The translations under genes were made by a program, and so were the position numbers. The notes beneath the pieces were generated by a model. That model searched no databases, was not told the origin of the DNA, and worked only from the letters and a program-made list of their open reading frames with translations. 64,000 nucleotides of DNA from an uncultured Candidatus Saccharibacteria bacterium. Its GTDB lineage: Bacteria > Patescibacteriota > Saccharimonadia > Saccharimonadales > Saccharimonadaceae. This document shows positions 8,336-18,092 of the stretch, piece by piece. Each line of letters begins with the position of its first letter. The stretch's first letter is position 1. The DNA lies in the NCBI GenBank assembly GCA_947168825.1, contig CAMVNH010000003.1, positions 1 to 64,000 on the forward strand. The letters run 5' to 3'.

Positions 8336-8364
8336 ATTGTATCAAACATTTACAAATTTGTCAA
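8336..8364 (-). promoter_or_regulatory. Promoter of the 48-aa ORF
   Basis: On the minus strand TTGACA (8364-8359) and TACAAT (8341-8336) are spaced by 17 nt. The element is interleaved with the aspS promoter, whose -35 (8349-8354) falls between these two boxes, so the two promoters should exclude each other. Confidence 0.8.
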
Positions 8365-8377
8365 GATGTAATATAAT
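8349..8377 (+). promoter_or_regulatory. aspS promoter
   Basis: TTTACA (8349-8354), a 17-nt spacer, then TATAAT (8372-8377). The aspS ATG is at 8386, so the transcript would start at or within about 2 nt of the start codon. Confidence 0.75.
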
Positions 8378-8385
8378 TTATAGAT

Positions 8386-10146
8386 ATGAGAACACTATCT
8401 ACAGAGTTAAAAAACTATCTTGGTAAGAATGTAACCGTAGCCGGCTGGGTCAACTCTCGACGTGACCATGGTGGACTAATCTTCATTGATCTTCGCGACC
8501 ACAAAGGTCTTATCCAGCTCGTCATTACCCCTGATACTAAAGACGCTTTTAGGCTTGCGGAGAGTCTACGTGACGAATTTGTAATTACTGCGACCGGCAA
8601 AATTCGCGAGCGTGCTCCAGAACTAAAGAATCCAAATATCGAAACGGGCGATATTGAACTCGTTGTAGATACTCTCGAGCTTTTGAATAAGTCTGAAACC
8701 CCTCCAGTTAACACTCACGACGACGGTCCAGAGACCGGTGAAGACCTCCGTCTAAAATACCGCTATCTTGATCTTCGCCGTCCGAGCATGCAGAACTTGA
8801 TTCGTCGCCGCTCTGATTTCTACCAATTCATGCGAAAATATATGCTTGACCACGAGTTTATCGAGGTTACTACTCCAATCCTTGCTAACTCGTCTCCGGA
8901 AGGCGCCCGTGATTTTCTAGTTCCTTCGCGTATCCATCCTGGCAAGTTTTACGCTCTCCCTCAAGCCCCACAGCAGTTCAAGCAGCTGCTCATGGTTGGT
9001 GGCGTGCCACGTTACTTCCAAATCGCCCCATGTTTCCGCGATGAGGATCCACGTGCTGACCGTCTTTACGGTGACTTCTATCAGCTTGATCTTGAGATGG
9101 CCTTCGTTGACGATGGTGAAATCGTCCGTCGAGAGGTTGAGCCTCTAATTAAAAATCTAGTTAAAGATTTTGCACACAAAGAGTTGGTCTCCGAGGATAT
9201 TCCACGCATCCCATATGTTGAAGCTATGGAAAAATATGGCACAGATAAACCTGATCTTCGCTATGACATGGAACTGATTGAGCTAACTGATGCCTTAAAA
9301 GATACAGATTTCAAAGTTTTCCAGAGTCCATGCGTAAAGGCACTTTGCGTCAAAGGCGGCGCCTCACTCACTCGTTCCCAGATTGACGGCTTTACCGACC
9401 AAGCCAGAAAACTTGGTGCTGGCGGCCTCGCTTACATTATTTATGAAAACGACACTGAAAAATCGCCGATCGCCAAATTCCTCAAGCCAGAAGAGCTTGC
9501 AAAAATCAAAGAGCTAACAAAAGCTGAAAATGGCGATGCAGTTTTCTTCGGCGCCGATACGCGCGAAAAGGTCAACAAAGTTTTAGGTGCTTTACGCATT
9601 AGCTTCGCTGATCACTTTAACCTTAAAGATGATAATAAAGTTGCCCTCTGCTGGGTCGTTGACTTTCCGTTCTATGAGTTTAATGACGGCGAAAAGAAGA
9701 TTGATTTTGGCCACAACCCATTCTCTATGCCAAAAGGTGGACTCGAGACTTTGGAGGCCGCCAAGACTGACGAAGAAAAACTTGCCATTGTCGCCGACCA
9801 ATATGACATGGTCATGAACGGTTACGAGATCTGTTCCGGTGCCGTCCGCAACCATAATCCAGACATTATGTACAAAGTATTTGGCATTTTAGGATATGAT
9901 AAAAAATACGTTGAGGAACGCTTTGGTGGTATGTTAAATGCCTTCAAATTCGGAGCTCCACCTCATGCTGGTTGTGCCTTTGGTATTGAGCGTATCTTCA
10001 TGGTCTTAACTGACGCAAAAAACATTCGCGATATTGTCGCCTTCCCGAAGAATGGCTCTGGTATCGATCTGATGATGAACTCGCCTTCCGTAGTAGACGA
10101 AGACCAGCTGGAAGATTTGCATCTCGAAATTACCGAAGAAGACTAA
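8386..10146 (+). CDS. aspS: Aspartyl-tRNA synthetase
   Basis: This class IIb synthetase charges tRNA-Asp. At 586 residues it is the full-length bacterial type: an N-terminal OB-fold anticodon-binding domain (about 1-100), the catalytic core with motif 2 (CFRDEDPRADR, about 215-225), the bacterial GAD insertion (about 290-400), and motif 3 (GCAFGIERI, about 530-540). Whether it also charges tRNA-Asn cannot be decided from sequence, and no gatCAB is in the window. Transcription starts from an overlapping divergent promoter region and is probably leaderless or nearly so. Confidence 0.97.
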   Translation: MRTLSTELKNYLGKNVTVAGWVNSRRDHGGLIFIDLRDHKGLIQLVITPDTKDAFRLAESLRDEFVITATGKIRERAPELKNPNIETGDIELVVDTLELLNKSETPPVNTHDDGPETGEDLRLKYRYLDLRRPSMQNLIRRRSDFYQFMRKYMLDHEFIEVTTPILANSSPEGARDFLVPSRIHPGKFYALPQAPQQFKQLLMVGGVPRYFQIAPCFRDEDPRADRLYGDFYQLDLEMAFVDDGEIVRREVEPLIKNLVKDFAHKELVSEDIPRIPYVEAMEKYGTDKPDLRYDMELIELTDALKDTDFKVFQSPCVKALCVKGGASLTRSQIDGFTDQARKLGAGGLAYIIYENDTEKSPIAKFLKPEELAKIKELTKAENGDAVFFGADTREKVNKVLGALRISFADHFNLKDDNKVALCWVVDFPFYEFNDGEKKIDFGHNPFSMPKGGLETLEAAKTDEEKLAIVADQYDMVMNGYEICSGAVRNHNPDIMYKVFGILGYDKKYVEERFGGMLNAFKFGAPPHAGCAFGIERIFMVLTDAKNIRDIVAFPKNGSGIDLMMNSPSVVDEDQLEDLHLEITEED

Positions 10147-10166
10147 TTCGTTCTCAACTCACCCTC

Positions 10167-10195
10167 TTGACAAATTTTTGTTAAAGCGATAAAAT
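10167..10195 (+). promoter_or_regulatory. Promoter of the RNase J - cysteine desulfurase operon
   Basis: TTGACA (10167-10172), 17 nt, TAAAAT (10190-10195). It gives a 5' leader of about 75 nt that contains a G-run flanked by a short inverted repeat (CTTG...CAAG) before an AAAGGGA ribosome site. Confidence 0.75.
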
Positions 10196-10279
10196 AAAAG
10201 TACTAATATTTACTTGTACTATATTTGCGGGGGGCACGCAAGTTAATCTAATATCGTTAACAATAAAAGGGAAAATAAA

Positions 10280-12376
10280 GTGAATCAACAAGAACAAGAA
10301 CGTCGTGCACGCTTGCTGGCAATGAGCAAAGAACGCCTACCAAAAATCAAAAAGGAGTTCGAGGAACGTCAGAAAGTTTCAAAGCAAAAGCCTACGACTA
10401 AAAACGCCAAACCAGCAAAGAGTCAGGCCACAGCCAAGTCTGCTCCTAAGAAATCAAAAAAGTCCAAGAAAGCTGTCGTTCCAGACGAACGCAAGGTCAA
10501 TCTTTCTGTCTCAACTAGAAAAGGTGAGATGGTCCATCACCAACGTATGCTTTCTCAGGATGTTAATGCTCAGGCAACTCAGCACATCATCGGTGTCCCG
10601 GTCAATAAATCTCGCTACAATGGTTATCAGGGTTCACAGGTTACGAACGCTCAGTTAAAAGCGGCCCGCCCTAATCCTGATGCTGTCCGTATTATTCCTA
10701 TCGGAGGTGTTGGCGAATTCGGTATCGGTAAAAATATGACAATTATCGAATACAAATCTGAAATGATTGTTGTCGACATGGGTGTACTTTTTGCTGGCGA
10801 TGACTATCCAGGTGTGAATTACCTCATCCCAGATATTAAATATCTCGAAGATAACCGCGATAAGGTGAAAGCGATTCTCTTTACTCATGCCCATCTCGAC
10901 CATATTGGTGCTTGCCGCCACCTTCTTCCAAAGTTCAATCCTCTAACCCCGATCTATGGCACCGATTTTACTCTCGGTATGATCAAAAAGCAGATGTCTG
11001 AGTTGGATGAAGTTCCAGACTTGAATTATCAAGTAGTTGACCCCCTAAAACACGAAAAATTCCAGATTTCAGAACATTTCAGTGTTGAATTTATCCATGT
11101 TCTTCACTCTATCCCAGGTAGCACCGCCATCGTTGTGCGTACTCCTAATGGTGTTATCTATCTTTCTGGGGACTGGCGTCACGAGGCTAATCCAATCGGT
11201 ACCCCAGCCGACCTCGAGCGTATTGATGAAATTGTGAAAAACGAGGGAATTACCCTCATGCTCAACGAATCAACTAATATTGATTCTCCAGGCCATCACC
11301 CACATTCCGAATTTGATGTTGGCGACAGCATGGGTATGGTCATGGATCATTATGCGACAGGCCGTATTATTGTTTCGTGCTTCTCGTCTCAAATTTCTCG
11401 CATCGAACTCGTCCTCAAAGAGGCTGCAAAACGCGGTCGCAAAGTTGCGTTTGCTGGCTTTTCTATGATTAACAACGTCGAAGTTGCCCTTCGCACCAAA
11501 CAAATTAAAATTCCAAAAGACACTATCGTCAAAATGGAAGACATTGTTAAACTCCCAGACGATAAAATCACGATAGTCTGTACCGGTTCCCAAGGCGAGT
11601 TGAATGCAGTTCTAAATCGCATGGTTACTGGCGCGCACAAATATATTAAAATCAAATCCACTGATACCATCGTCTTCAGCTCGAACCCGATTCCAGGTAA
11701 CGAGCCACATGTTGTAAATACCGTTGATGGTTTACTCCGTGAAGGCGCACAGGTCATTCAGAATGGTAAAACTCATCTCACTAATATCGGTCCTCTCCAT
11801 CTTTCCGGCCATGCTTACTACGAAGATCACGTTGATTTTTTGGAACGCACTCGCCCACTGAATTATATGCCGTATCACGGTGAGTTCTACATGCTTGAGC
11901 ATAACGCTGAGATGGCAGAAAATGTAATTGGTATTCCACGTAAGCGTATCATCCTTTCTGATGACGGTGATATTGTTGAGCTTCTGCCGGATAAAACTAT
12001 TCGCAAAAACGGTCGCATTCATGCCGGCAATAAACTCTTTGATGATGCCGATCAGCCAGTTCATGAAGCTGTAGTAAAAGATCGTATTCATATTTCTCGC
12101 GAGGGTATTTTCGTGATTATCCTCACTATTTCGAAGAAAAATGGCCACCTTGTAAAGACTCCAGACATTGTCTCCCGTGCCTTTATCTATCTTGATAATT
12201 CCGAAGAATTAATTGGCAAAATCCGCCACTATCTTCGCCAAAAAACTGATAAATCGATTTCGACCGATCCAGAGCTCAGAGTCTTAAAAGATGAAATCAA
12301 AGAAGACGTCACGCATATTCTCTTTGATGCCACCGGCCATACTCCAATTGTCATCCCAGTCATTAATAAGGTCTAA
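10280..12376 (+). CDS. rnj: Ribonuclease J with basic N-terminal extension
   Basis: RNase J is a metallo-beta-lactamase/beta-CASP nuclease that matures and degrades RNA from the 5' end. The zinc motif HAHLDH is at 203-208, followed by beta-CASP and the C-terminal domain. The protein is 698 residues, about 135 longer at the N-terminus than usual. The extra part is dominated by Lys, Ala and Ser (about 28-66) and looks disordered and RNA-binding. The start is GTG with an AAAGGGA site. The cysteine desulfurase gene begins 2 nt after the stop. Confidence 0.95.
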   Translation: MNQQEQERRARLLAMSKERLPKIKKEFEERQKVSKQKPTTKNAKPAKSQATAKSAPKKSKKSKKAVVPDERKVNLSVSTRKGEMVHHQRMLSQDVNAQATQHIIGVPVNKSRYNGYQGSQVTNAQLKAARPNPDAVRIIPIGGVGEFGIGKNMTIIEYKSEMIVVDMGVLFAGDDYPGVNYLIPDIKYLEDNRDKVKAILFTHAHLDHIGACRHLLPKFNPLTPIYGTDFTLGMIKKQMSELDEVPDLNYQVVDPLKHEKFQISEHFSVEFIHVLHSIPGSTAIVVRTPNGVIYLSGDWRHEANPIGTPADLERIDEIVKNEGITLMLNESTNIDSPGHHPHSEFDVGDSMGMVMDHYATGRIIVSCFSSQISRIELVLKEAAKRGRKVAFAGFSMINNVEVALRTKQIKIPKDTIVKMEDIVKLPDDKITIVCTGSQGELNAVLNRMVTGAHKYIKIKSTDTIVFSSNPIPGNEPHVVNTVDGLLREGAQVIQNGKTHLTNIGPLHLSGHAYYEDHVDFLERTRPLNYMPYHGEFYMLEHNAEMAENVIGIPRKRIILSDDGDIVELLPDKTIRKNGRIHAGNKLFDDADQPVHEAVVKDRIHISREGIFVIILTISKKNGHLVKTPDIVSRAFIYLDNSEELIGKIRHYLRQKTDKSISTDPELRVLKDEIKEDVTHILFDATGHTPIVIPVINKV

Positions 12377-12378
12377 AC

Positions 12379-13539
12379 ATGATTTACCTCGACCACGCTT
12401 CTGCCACTCCATTGTCCGAAAGGGCTAGAGCTGCTATGGAACCGTATCTTTCGGATCAATTTTTCAACCCATCTAGCCCTTATCTCCCAGCCAAACGTGT
12501 ACGTGAGGCTTATGAGGATGCAAAGTCGAGAATTGCCCATACTATCGGTGCAAAAGGAAACGATTTAGTCATTACGTCTGGAGCTACCGAGGCTACAAAC
12601 TTAGCCTTCACTGTAGTAGGTCAACATCAGGTTCTAGTTCTTGAGACCGAGCACGCTTCAGTATTAAACACTGCTAAAAAATTCCATCATGATATTATCA
12701 AAGTTCACGAAAAAACCGGTCTAATCAATCTTGATGACTTAAAAAACAAAATCACCGACGATACGATTCTAATTTCCATTTCTCTTGCTAACAACGAGCT
12801 TGGCACTATTCAGCCACTAAACGAGATTGCAGAAATTATTGAAAAAGTTCGAGTACATCGTTTAAAAAACAATAACAAACTTCCCCTCTATCTTCATTCC
12901 GATGCTTCGCAAGCTATGAACCTAATTAATATCAATGTTGCTAGACTAAAAACTGACCTCTTGACACTAAATGCTGCCAAAATCTACGGACCGAAAGGTG
13001 TCGGCGCTCTCTACATTGCACACCGAATCAAGCTCAGTCCGATCACGACTGGTGGCGGTCAGGAGCGCGGACTTCGTTCCGGGACCGAAAATGTCCCCGG
13101 CACTATAGCCTTTGCTGTTGCTGCCGAAGATGCCAAAAAGCATTTAGAAAGTCATCGCAAGACCTTTGATAATTTCAAAAAAATTTTTAAAACGACGCTT
13201 ATCGCTAACTCGAAAATTCAACCGATTTTTCTCGGCGAAAAAGCCGAAAAACACCAACTTGCCAATTTCTGCCCGGTCAGTTTTCCTGGTATTGATGCCG
13301 AGAGAATGATTTACAAACTTGAAGACGAAGAAATCTATTTGTCTACTGGGGCTGCCTGCGCTGCCTCTAAAGGCGAAAAATCTCATGTTCTAAAAGCCAC
13401 CGGTCTCTCCGATGAAGAAATTGCCGGTAGCCTTAGGGTCTCATTTGGTGCATTGAATGATGAAGCCCAAATTCGTCTCGCCGCCGAACGCATTGCCGCC
13501 GCTGTCAATTCTGAGCAAGAACGTTTGCTTAGGGACTAG
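12379..13539 (+). CDS. Cysteine desulfurase (NifS/IscS family)
   Basis: This PLP enzyme removes sulfur from cysteine for tRNA thiolation or Fe-S assembly. The 386-residue protein starts with MIYLDHASATPLS. The PLP lysine lies in LNAAKIYGPKGVGALY (about 197-212), and the catalytic cysteine is in STGAACAASKG (about 323-333). The residue before the PLP lysine is Ala rather than the His seen in IscS. No iscU or mnmA is adjacent. It is translationally coupled to RNase J (2-nt gap). Confidence 0.93.
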   Translation: MIYLDHASATPLSERARAAMEPYLSDQFFNPSSPYLPAKRVREAYEDAKSRIAHTIGAKGNDLVITSGATEATNLAFTVVGQHQVLVLETEHASVLNTAKKFHHDIIKVHEKTGLINLDDLKNKITDDTILISISLANNELGTIQPLNEIAEIIEKVRVHRLKNNNKLPLYLHSDASQAMNLININVARLKTDLLTLNAAKIYGPKGVGALYIAHRIKLSPITTGGGQERGLRSGTENVPGTIAFAVAAEDAKKHLESHRKTFDNFKKIFKTTLIANSKIQPIFLGEKAEKHQLANFCPVSFPGIDAERMIYKLEDEEIYLSTGAACAASKGEKSHVLKATGLSDEEIAGSLRVSFGALNDEAQIRLAAERIAAAVNSEQERLLRD

Positions 13540-13594
13540 ACTTTTTATAAAAAAAGATGTATAATATACCGGACTAAAAGCAGAGGAAAATAGA

Positions 13595-16471
13595 GTGGAT
13601 GATAATAAAATTTGCATTCGTGGTGCACGTCAGCATAATCTGAAAAATATTGACGTTGATATTCCGCGCGATAAGCTCGTGGTTTTAACTGGACTTTCAG
13701 GCTCCGGTAAATCGAGCTTAGCTTTTGACACTATTTATGCCGAGGGTCAGCGCAGATATGTCGAATCATTAAGTAGCTACGCTCGCATGTTTCTTGGCGT
13801 AATGGATAAACCGGATGTCGATACGATTACTGGTCTTAGTCCCGCAATTTCTATTGATCAAAAGTCCACCTCCAGAAACCCTCGTTCCACTGTTGCTACG
13901 GTAACTGAAGTTTACGATTATCTCCGCCTGCTATTTGCTCGTGTTGGTATACCACATTGTCCAATCTGTCATTCAAAAGTATCGAGGAGGACCACTGAAG
14001 ACATCGTCGAAGAGGTTATGAAACTTCCGCTAGGTTCAAAACTCATGTTACTTGCTCCAATTGTTCAGCAGAAAAAAGGTGAATTTCAACATATTCCGGA
14101 CCAGTATATAGTCAAAGGTTTTTCCCGCGTTCGTGTTGATGGTATCGTCTACGCCCTGGATGAATTTCCGGAATTAGAAAAGCAGGAAAGACATGACATT
14201 GAAATTGTCGTTGACCGCTTCATTCTTAGCCCCGATTTGAGATCTAGAATCGCCGGATCGGTTGAGCAGGCTCTGGATCTCGGGCAAGGAATTATCATGC
14301 TCCTAAAAATTACTGATAATTCTACTGCCGTAGATCAAAAAGGTGAAATCAAAAATGAAGTCTACACTTTTTCAAAACGCTATGCTTGCCCAAATCATCC
14401 CGATGAATTGATTCCAGAACTTGAGCCACGACTCTTTTCGTTCAATGCTCCACAAGGTGCTTGCCCGACTTGTACCGGTCTCGGTACTCGCATGGAAATC
14501 GATCCCGACCTAGTTTTTAATGAAAATCTCACTATTGCTGAAGGTGGCATTCGACCGTTCAATCGCGTAAATCAGGATTCTTGGTGGCTAAAACGTCTAA
14601 ATGCTGTCGGCGAAAAACATGGTTTTTCAATCTACGAACCAATTCGTGCACTAAGTCCGGAGGCCAAACATCTGATTTTATATGGTACTGGTGATGAAAA
14701 ATATCAGGTCAAGGTCTCGGGTACTGGTAAGTGGTCCGAAGGTGCTACTTACGAATCAACCTACGAAGGCGTGATCCCAACTCTAGAACGACGCCATCGT
14801 GAGACTGACTCGGATTTTATCAGGAAGGATATCGAACGTTTCATGCGTCTAAAAGAATGCCAAACCTGCCACGGTGCTCGTCTGAAACCAGTTGTTCTCG
14901 CAGTTACAATCCACGATCTGAACATCGTCGACATGTGCAATCTTGATGTCGATCAAACTTTGCAAGTTCTAAGTCAAGATTTAGAATTCACCGACGAAGA
15001 AAATCAAATTGCCGCACCAATTGTCAAAGAAATTAAAGAACGCGTAAAGTTTATGCAGGATGTCGGACTTGGTTATATGGAGCTTGGTCGTGCCGCAAAT
15101 ACACTTTCTGGTGGTGAGGCCCAACGTATTCGCCTTGCTACTCAAATTGGCTCCGGTCTACAAGGTGTTCTTTATGTTCTTGACGAGCCCTCCATTGGTC
15201 TTCATCAACGTGACAACGACAAGCTTATCGCGACCTTAAAACATCTCCGTGATCTTAAAAATACTGTCCTAGTTGTCGAGCACGATGAGGATACCATGCT
15301 TCAATCTGATTATATAATTGATATCGGACCCGGTGCTGGTATAAATGGTGGTCGAGTTGTTGCTGCTGGCACGCCAGAAGAGATCATGAAAAACCCAGAG
15401 TCACTGACTGGTAAATATCTTAGTGGCAAAGACAAAATCGATATTCCGAAGAAGCGCCGCCAGCCAAAAAAGGACCAGGCCCTAATCGTCAAAGGTGCGC
15501 GCGAAAACAATTTGAAAAATATTGATGTGAGATTTCCGCTCGGTGTCATGACGGTCGTATCTGGCGTGTCCGGTTCCGGCAAATCTACGCTCGTAAATGA
15601 CATTCTTGCGAACGAGCTTCTTGCTTGCCTTCATCGTGCGCAAACCGTTTCTGGCGCTCATGATAAAATCGAAGGTATCGAGAATCTTGATAAGTGTATC
15701 GTGATTGACCAATCACCAATCGGTCGCACACCACGCTCGAACCCTGCGACTTATACCGGTGTTTTTAATGCGATACGCGAACTCTTTGCTGCTCAACCCG
15801 AAGCTGAGATTCGTGGTTATAAAGCTGGCCGTTTCAGCTTCAATGTTAAGGGTGGTCGCTGTGAAAATTGTCAAGGCGACGGAGTTAATAAAATCGAGAT
15901 GCATTTTCTTCCAGACGTTTACGTTACTTGTCCAGCTTGTCATGGCAAACGCTACAATCGCGAAGCTCTAGAAATCAAATATAAAGGTAAAGATATTTCT
16001 GAGGTTCTCGATATGACTATTGACGAAGCTGTGGAATTTTTTGAAAATATTCCAAAAATTGCCGAAAAACTTAAAACTATCCAAGAAGTTGGACTTGGTT
16101 ACATTCGCCTCGGTCAGCCTGCTACCACTTTTTCTGGCGGTGAAGCTCAACGTATCAAGCTTGCCACCGAACTCAGTCGCCGCTCAACCGGTAGAACCCT
16201 GTATATTTTAGACGAGCCTACTACCGGCCTTCATACTGCTGACGTTAAAAAACTCCTCCAGATTTTAAATAGACTCGTTGACGGTGGCAACTCTATGATT
16301 ATTATTGAACATAACCTTCATGTTATAAAATCTGCTGATTATATTATTGACATGGGACCAGAAGGTGGCCAAAATGGCGGCACCGTCATCGCCACTGGTA
16401 CACCTGAGGAACTTGCAAAAAACTCTGAAACCCCTACCGGAAGATACCTCAAAGAATATCTGAAAGCTTGA
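13595..16471 (+). CDS. uvrA: Excinuclease ABC subunit A
   Basis: UvrA detects bulky DNA lesions and loads UvrB. The 958-residue protein is complete: two ABC ATPase halves (Walker [10 protein letters not shown] and GVSGSGKST; signatures LSGGEAQR and FSGGEAQR) and zinc-module cysteine pairs ([31 protein letters not shown]) are all present. The start is GTG preceded by a GAGGAAA site, with a TATAAT about 25 nt upstream. uvrC is present at 49544; uvrB is not in the window. Confidence 0.98.
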   Translation: MDDNKICIRGARQHNLKNIDVDIPRDKLVVLTGLSGSGKSSLAFDTIYAEGQRRYVESLSSYARMFLGVMDKPDVDTITGLSPAISIDQKSTSRNPRSTVATVTEVYDYLRLLFARVGIPHCPICHSKVSRRTTEDIVEEVMKLPLGSKLMLLAPIVQQKKGEFQHIPDQYIVKGFSRVRVDGIVYALDEFPELEKQERHDIEIVVDRFILSPDLRSRIAGSVEQALDLGQGIIMLLKITDNSTAVDQKGEIKNEVYTFSKRYACPNHPDELIPELEPRLFSFNAPQGACPTCTGLGTRMEIDPDLVFNENLTIAEGGIRPFNRVNQDSWWLKRLNAVGEKHGFSIYEPIRALSPEAKHLILYGTGDEKYQVKVSGTGKWSEGATYESTYEGVIPTLERRHRETDSDFIRKDIERFMRLKECQTCHGARLKPVVLAVTIHDLNIVDMCNLDVDQTLQVLSQDLEFTDEENQIAAPIVKEIKERVKFMQDVGLGYMELGRAANTLSGGEAQRIRLATQIGSGLQGVLYVLDEPSIGLHQRDNDKLIATLKHLRDLKNTVLVVEHDEDTMLQSDYIIDIGPGAGINGGRVVAAGTPEEIMKNPESLTGKYLSGKDKIDIPKKRRQPKKDQALIVKGARENNLKNIDVRFPLGVMTVVSGVSGSGKSTLVNDILANELLACLHRAQTVSGAHDKIEGIENLDKCIVIDQSPIGRTPRSNPATYTGVFNAIRELFAAQPEAEIRGYKAGRFSFNVKGGRCENCQGDGVNKIEMHFLPDVYVTCPACHGKRYNREALEIKYKGKDISEVLDMTIDEAVEFFENIPKIAEKLKTIQEVGLGYIRLGQPATTFSGGEAQRIKLATELSRRSTGRTLYILDEPTTGLHTADVKKLLQILNRLVDGGNSMIIIEHNLHVIKSADYIIDMGPEGGQNGGTVIATGTPEELAKNSETPTGRYLKEYLKA

Positions 16472-16535
16472 CTGCCTGTTTTTCGATTGATAGAATAAGC
16501 TTAAGTTATATTTAAAAACATAAGAAGGAAATAAA

Positions 16536-17117
16536 ATGAATCAGAATCCCAACCAGAGCTTTAATCAAGGTATGAACATGAACAATGGCTATGCGCAGCA
16601 ACCATATGGTGGCCAATCAGTAAAATCCGCTACCACCGCTGGCCTACTCGGTATTTTTTTGGGAGGTTTTGGTGTCCACAACTTTTATCTAGGTGATAAG
16701 AAAAAAGGTATTATCCATTGTTGTTTAGCTGGTAGTGCCATATTACTAGAACTTATCGCCGGCATAGTTTTACCATCAGTTTTGACATGGAGGGCACTAC
16801 TCACATGGGGTGCGATTTTTAGCGTTCTTTCGGCTATTTCTTCACTAGTGATTGTCGGAAATAGTATCTGGGGATTAGTTGAAGGTATCACTATCCTCAC
16901 TCAAGGTGATGCTGGTCTTGCGCAGAAGGGTTACAATGTTGCGCCGCAACCGATGTATAATCAGCCAATGAATGGCATGAACAACATGAATGGCATGAAC
17001 AACATGAATGGCATGAACAACATGAACAACATGAACAATATGGATAATGGCATGAATCAAAATCAAGGTCAAGACAACCAAAACGACCAGAATCAGAACT
17101 CAGATCAGGGAAACTGA
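16536..17117 (+). CDS. TM2 domain protein with Asn/Met/Gln-rich tail
   Basis: This 193-residue protein has a Gln/Asn-rich N-terminus, then a TM2 domain (about 30-110: KSATTAGLLGIFLGGFGVHNFYLGDKKKG, two helices with a short polar turn). The last 55 residues are low-complexity NGMNNMN repeats and Q/N. TM2 proteins are small membrane proteins of unsettled function, often near adhesion or stress genes. An AAGGAAA site precedes the ATG. The next gene starts 52 nt downstream in the same frame. Confidence 0.85.
   Translation: MNQNPNQSFNQGMNMNNGYAQQPYGGQSVKSATTAGLLGIFLGGFGVHNFYLGDKKKGIIHCCLAGSAILLELIAGIVLPSVLTWRALLTWGAIFSVLSAISSLVIVGNSIWGLVEGITILTQGDAGLAQKGYNVAPQPMYNQPMNGMNNMNGMNNMNGMNNMNNMNNMDNGMNQNQGQDNQNDQNQNSDQGN
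16971..17042 (+). repeat. 18-bp coding tandem repeat
   Basis: Three perfect 18-bp copies of AATGGCATGAACAACATG (16971-17024) are followed by two 9-bp half units (17025-17042). They encode the NGMNNM tail. Such a perfect array can change copy number by slippage, altering tail length in steps of 6 residues. Confidence 0.9.
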
Positions 17118-17168
17118 AGGGGTGTTAATGCTATTGCAGGGCAGCCAGTAGCCCAGGCAAAGCAGCCT

Positions 17169-18017
17169 ATGGATCCTAACAAGAAGAAAAAGCTTATTAC
17201 GGGTCTGATTATCGGAGCATCAGCTCTTACGCTCGGTATTTTGGCAATCATTTTTGTTCCGAAATTTTTCAAGGTTAACTATTCTGAGACTTACAGGCAG
17301 GCGAAGGCGTTAGAGCCTAAGATCTCAGAAATCTATCACAATGATGCCTGTGACGATGTAGCAGACTATGTCCTCTCATCCTATACCGATAACAGCGAAT
17401 ATGAAGCATACATAAACAAATGCAATACTATATTTAGTGGCGTATCAGGGGAAATTGACTCACTGGGAGCTACCCAGGGAATTACCAAGAACAGCGACCT
17501 CAAAAGATTATATGACCAGTTTAAGTCAGCCTACGCTAGTGCCGCTTCGAATACAGAAAATCTCTCCGAAAAACTTAGTTACTATAAGGCATATCATCAA
17601 TTCTCTCTTGCTGTAGATGAAATTTATAGTTCATCTACTGATGCCGAGATTAATTCCGCTGCAAACTATCTAATTGAATCTGGCAGTGAGGAACTGAAAG
17701 CCTATGGCGAAGGTTGGCGCGATCATGCTTTAGCGCTTGTTCGTGCTTATCGTACATACGACAATGTATCTTATTCGGACCCTAATTATGACGCTTATCA
17801 CGATGACTATTACGCTAAACGCTCCGAACACAGCGAGTGGGTCGCCGAAAACCGTCCGGATATAGAGAGTCTATATCCGATCGAGATTTCAGACACATCT
17901 GACATGCATGATAAATTTGAAAAGCTTTATGATGGCATCGTAGATGTCTATGAAGAAAATTATGATTATGCTAGCGGAGACTGCACCGAATTATTAGGTG
18001 AGGTAATTTGCGATTAG
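17169..18017 (+). CDS. Membrane-anchored extracellular protein, unknown
   Basis: This 282-residue protein begins with a K-rich stretch and one transmembrane helix (about 9-31). The rest is an acidic, Tyr-rich helical domain with four cysteines (ACDDVAD, NKCNT, GDCTELL, VICD), so it should be extracellular. No family is recognised. The ATG lacks a ribosome site. The same frame is open back to the TGA of the TM2 gene and would encode a plausible linker (GQPVAQAKQP), so the 5' end may have been lost or the two genes were once joined. Confidence 0.75.
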   Translation: MDPNKKKKLITGLIIGASALTLGILAIIFVPKFFKVNYSETYRQAKALEPKISEIYHNDACDDVADYVLSSYTDNSEYEAYINKCNTIFSGVSGEIDSLGATQGITKNSDLKRLYDQFKSAYASAASNTENLSEKLSYYKAYHQFSLAVDEIYSSSTDAEINSAANYLIESGSEELKAYGEGWRDHALALVRAYRTYDNVSYSDPNYDAYHDDYYAKRSEHSEWVAENRPDIESLYPIEISDTSDMHDKFEKLYDGIVDVYEENYDYASGDCTELLGEVICD

Positions 18018-18092
18018 TACTAGCCAAAAACAAAAAACTGTGCTATAATAATTGGAAGTAAGTTAATAACTAATAACAAGGATTATATTACT

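Noticed and set aside
17115-17168. Mini-ORF ATG at about 17129 after AAGGGGTG
   Set aside because: It has only seven codons and is out of frame with the downstream gene. It may be a chance start.
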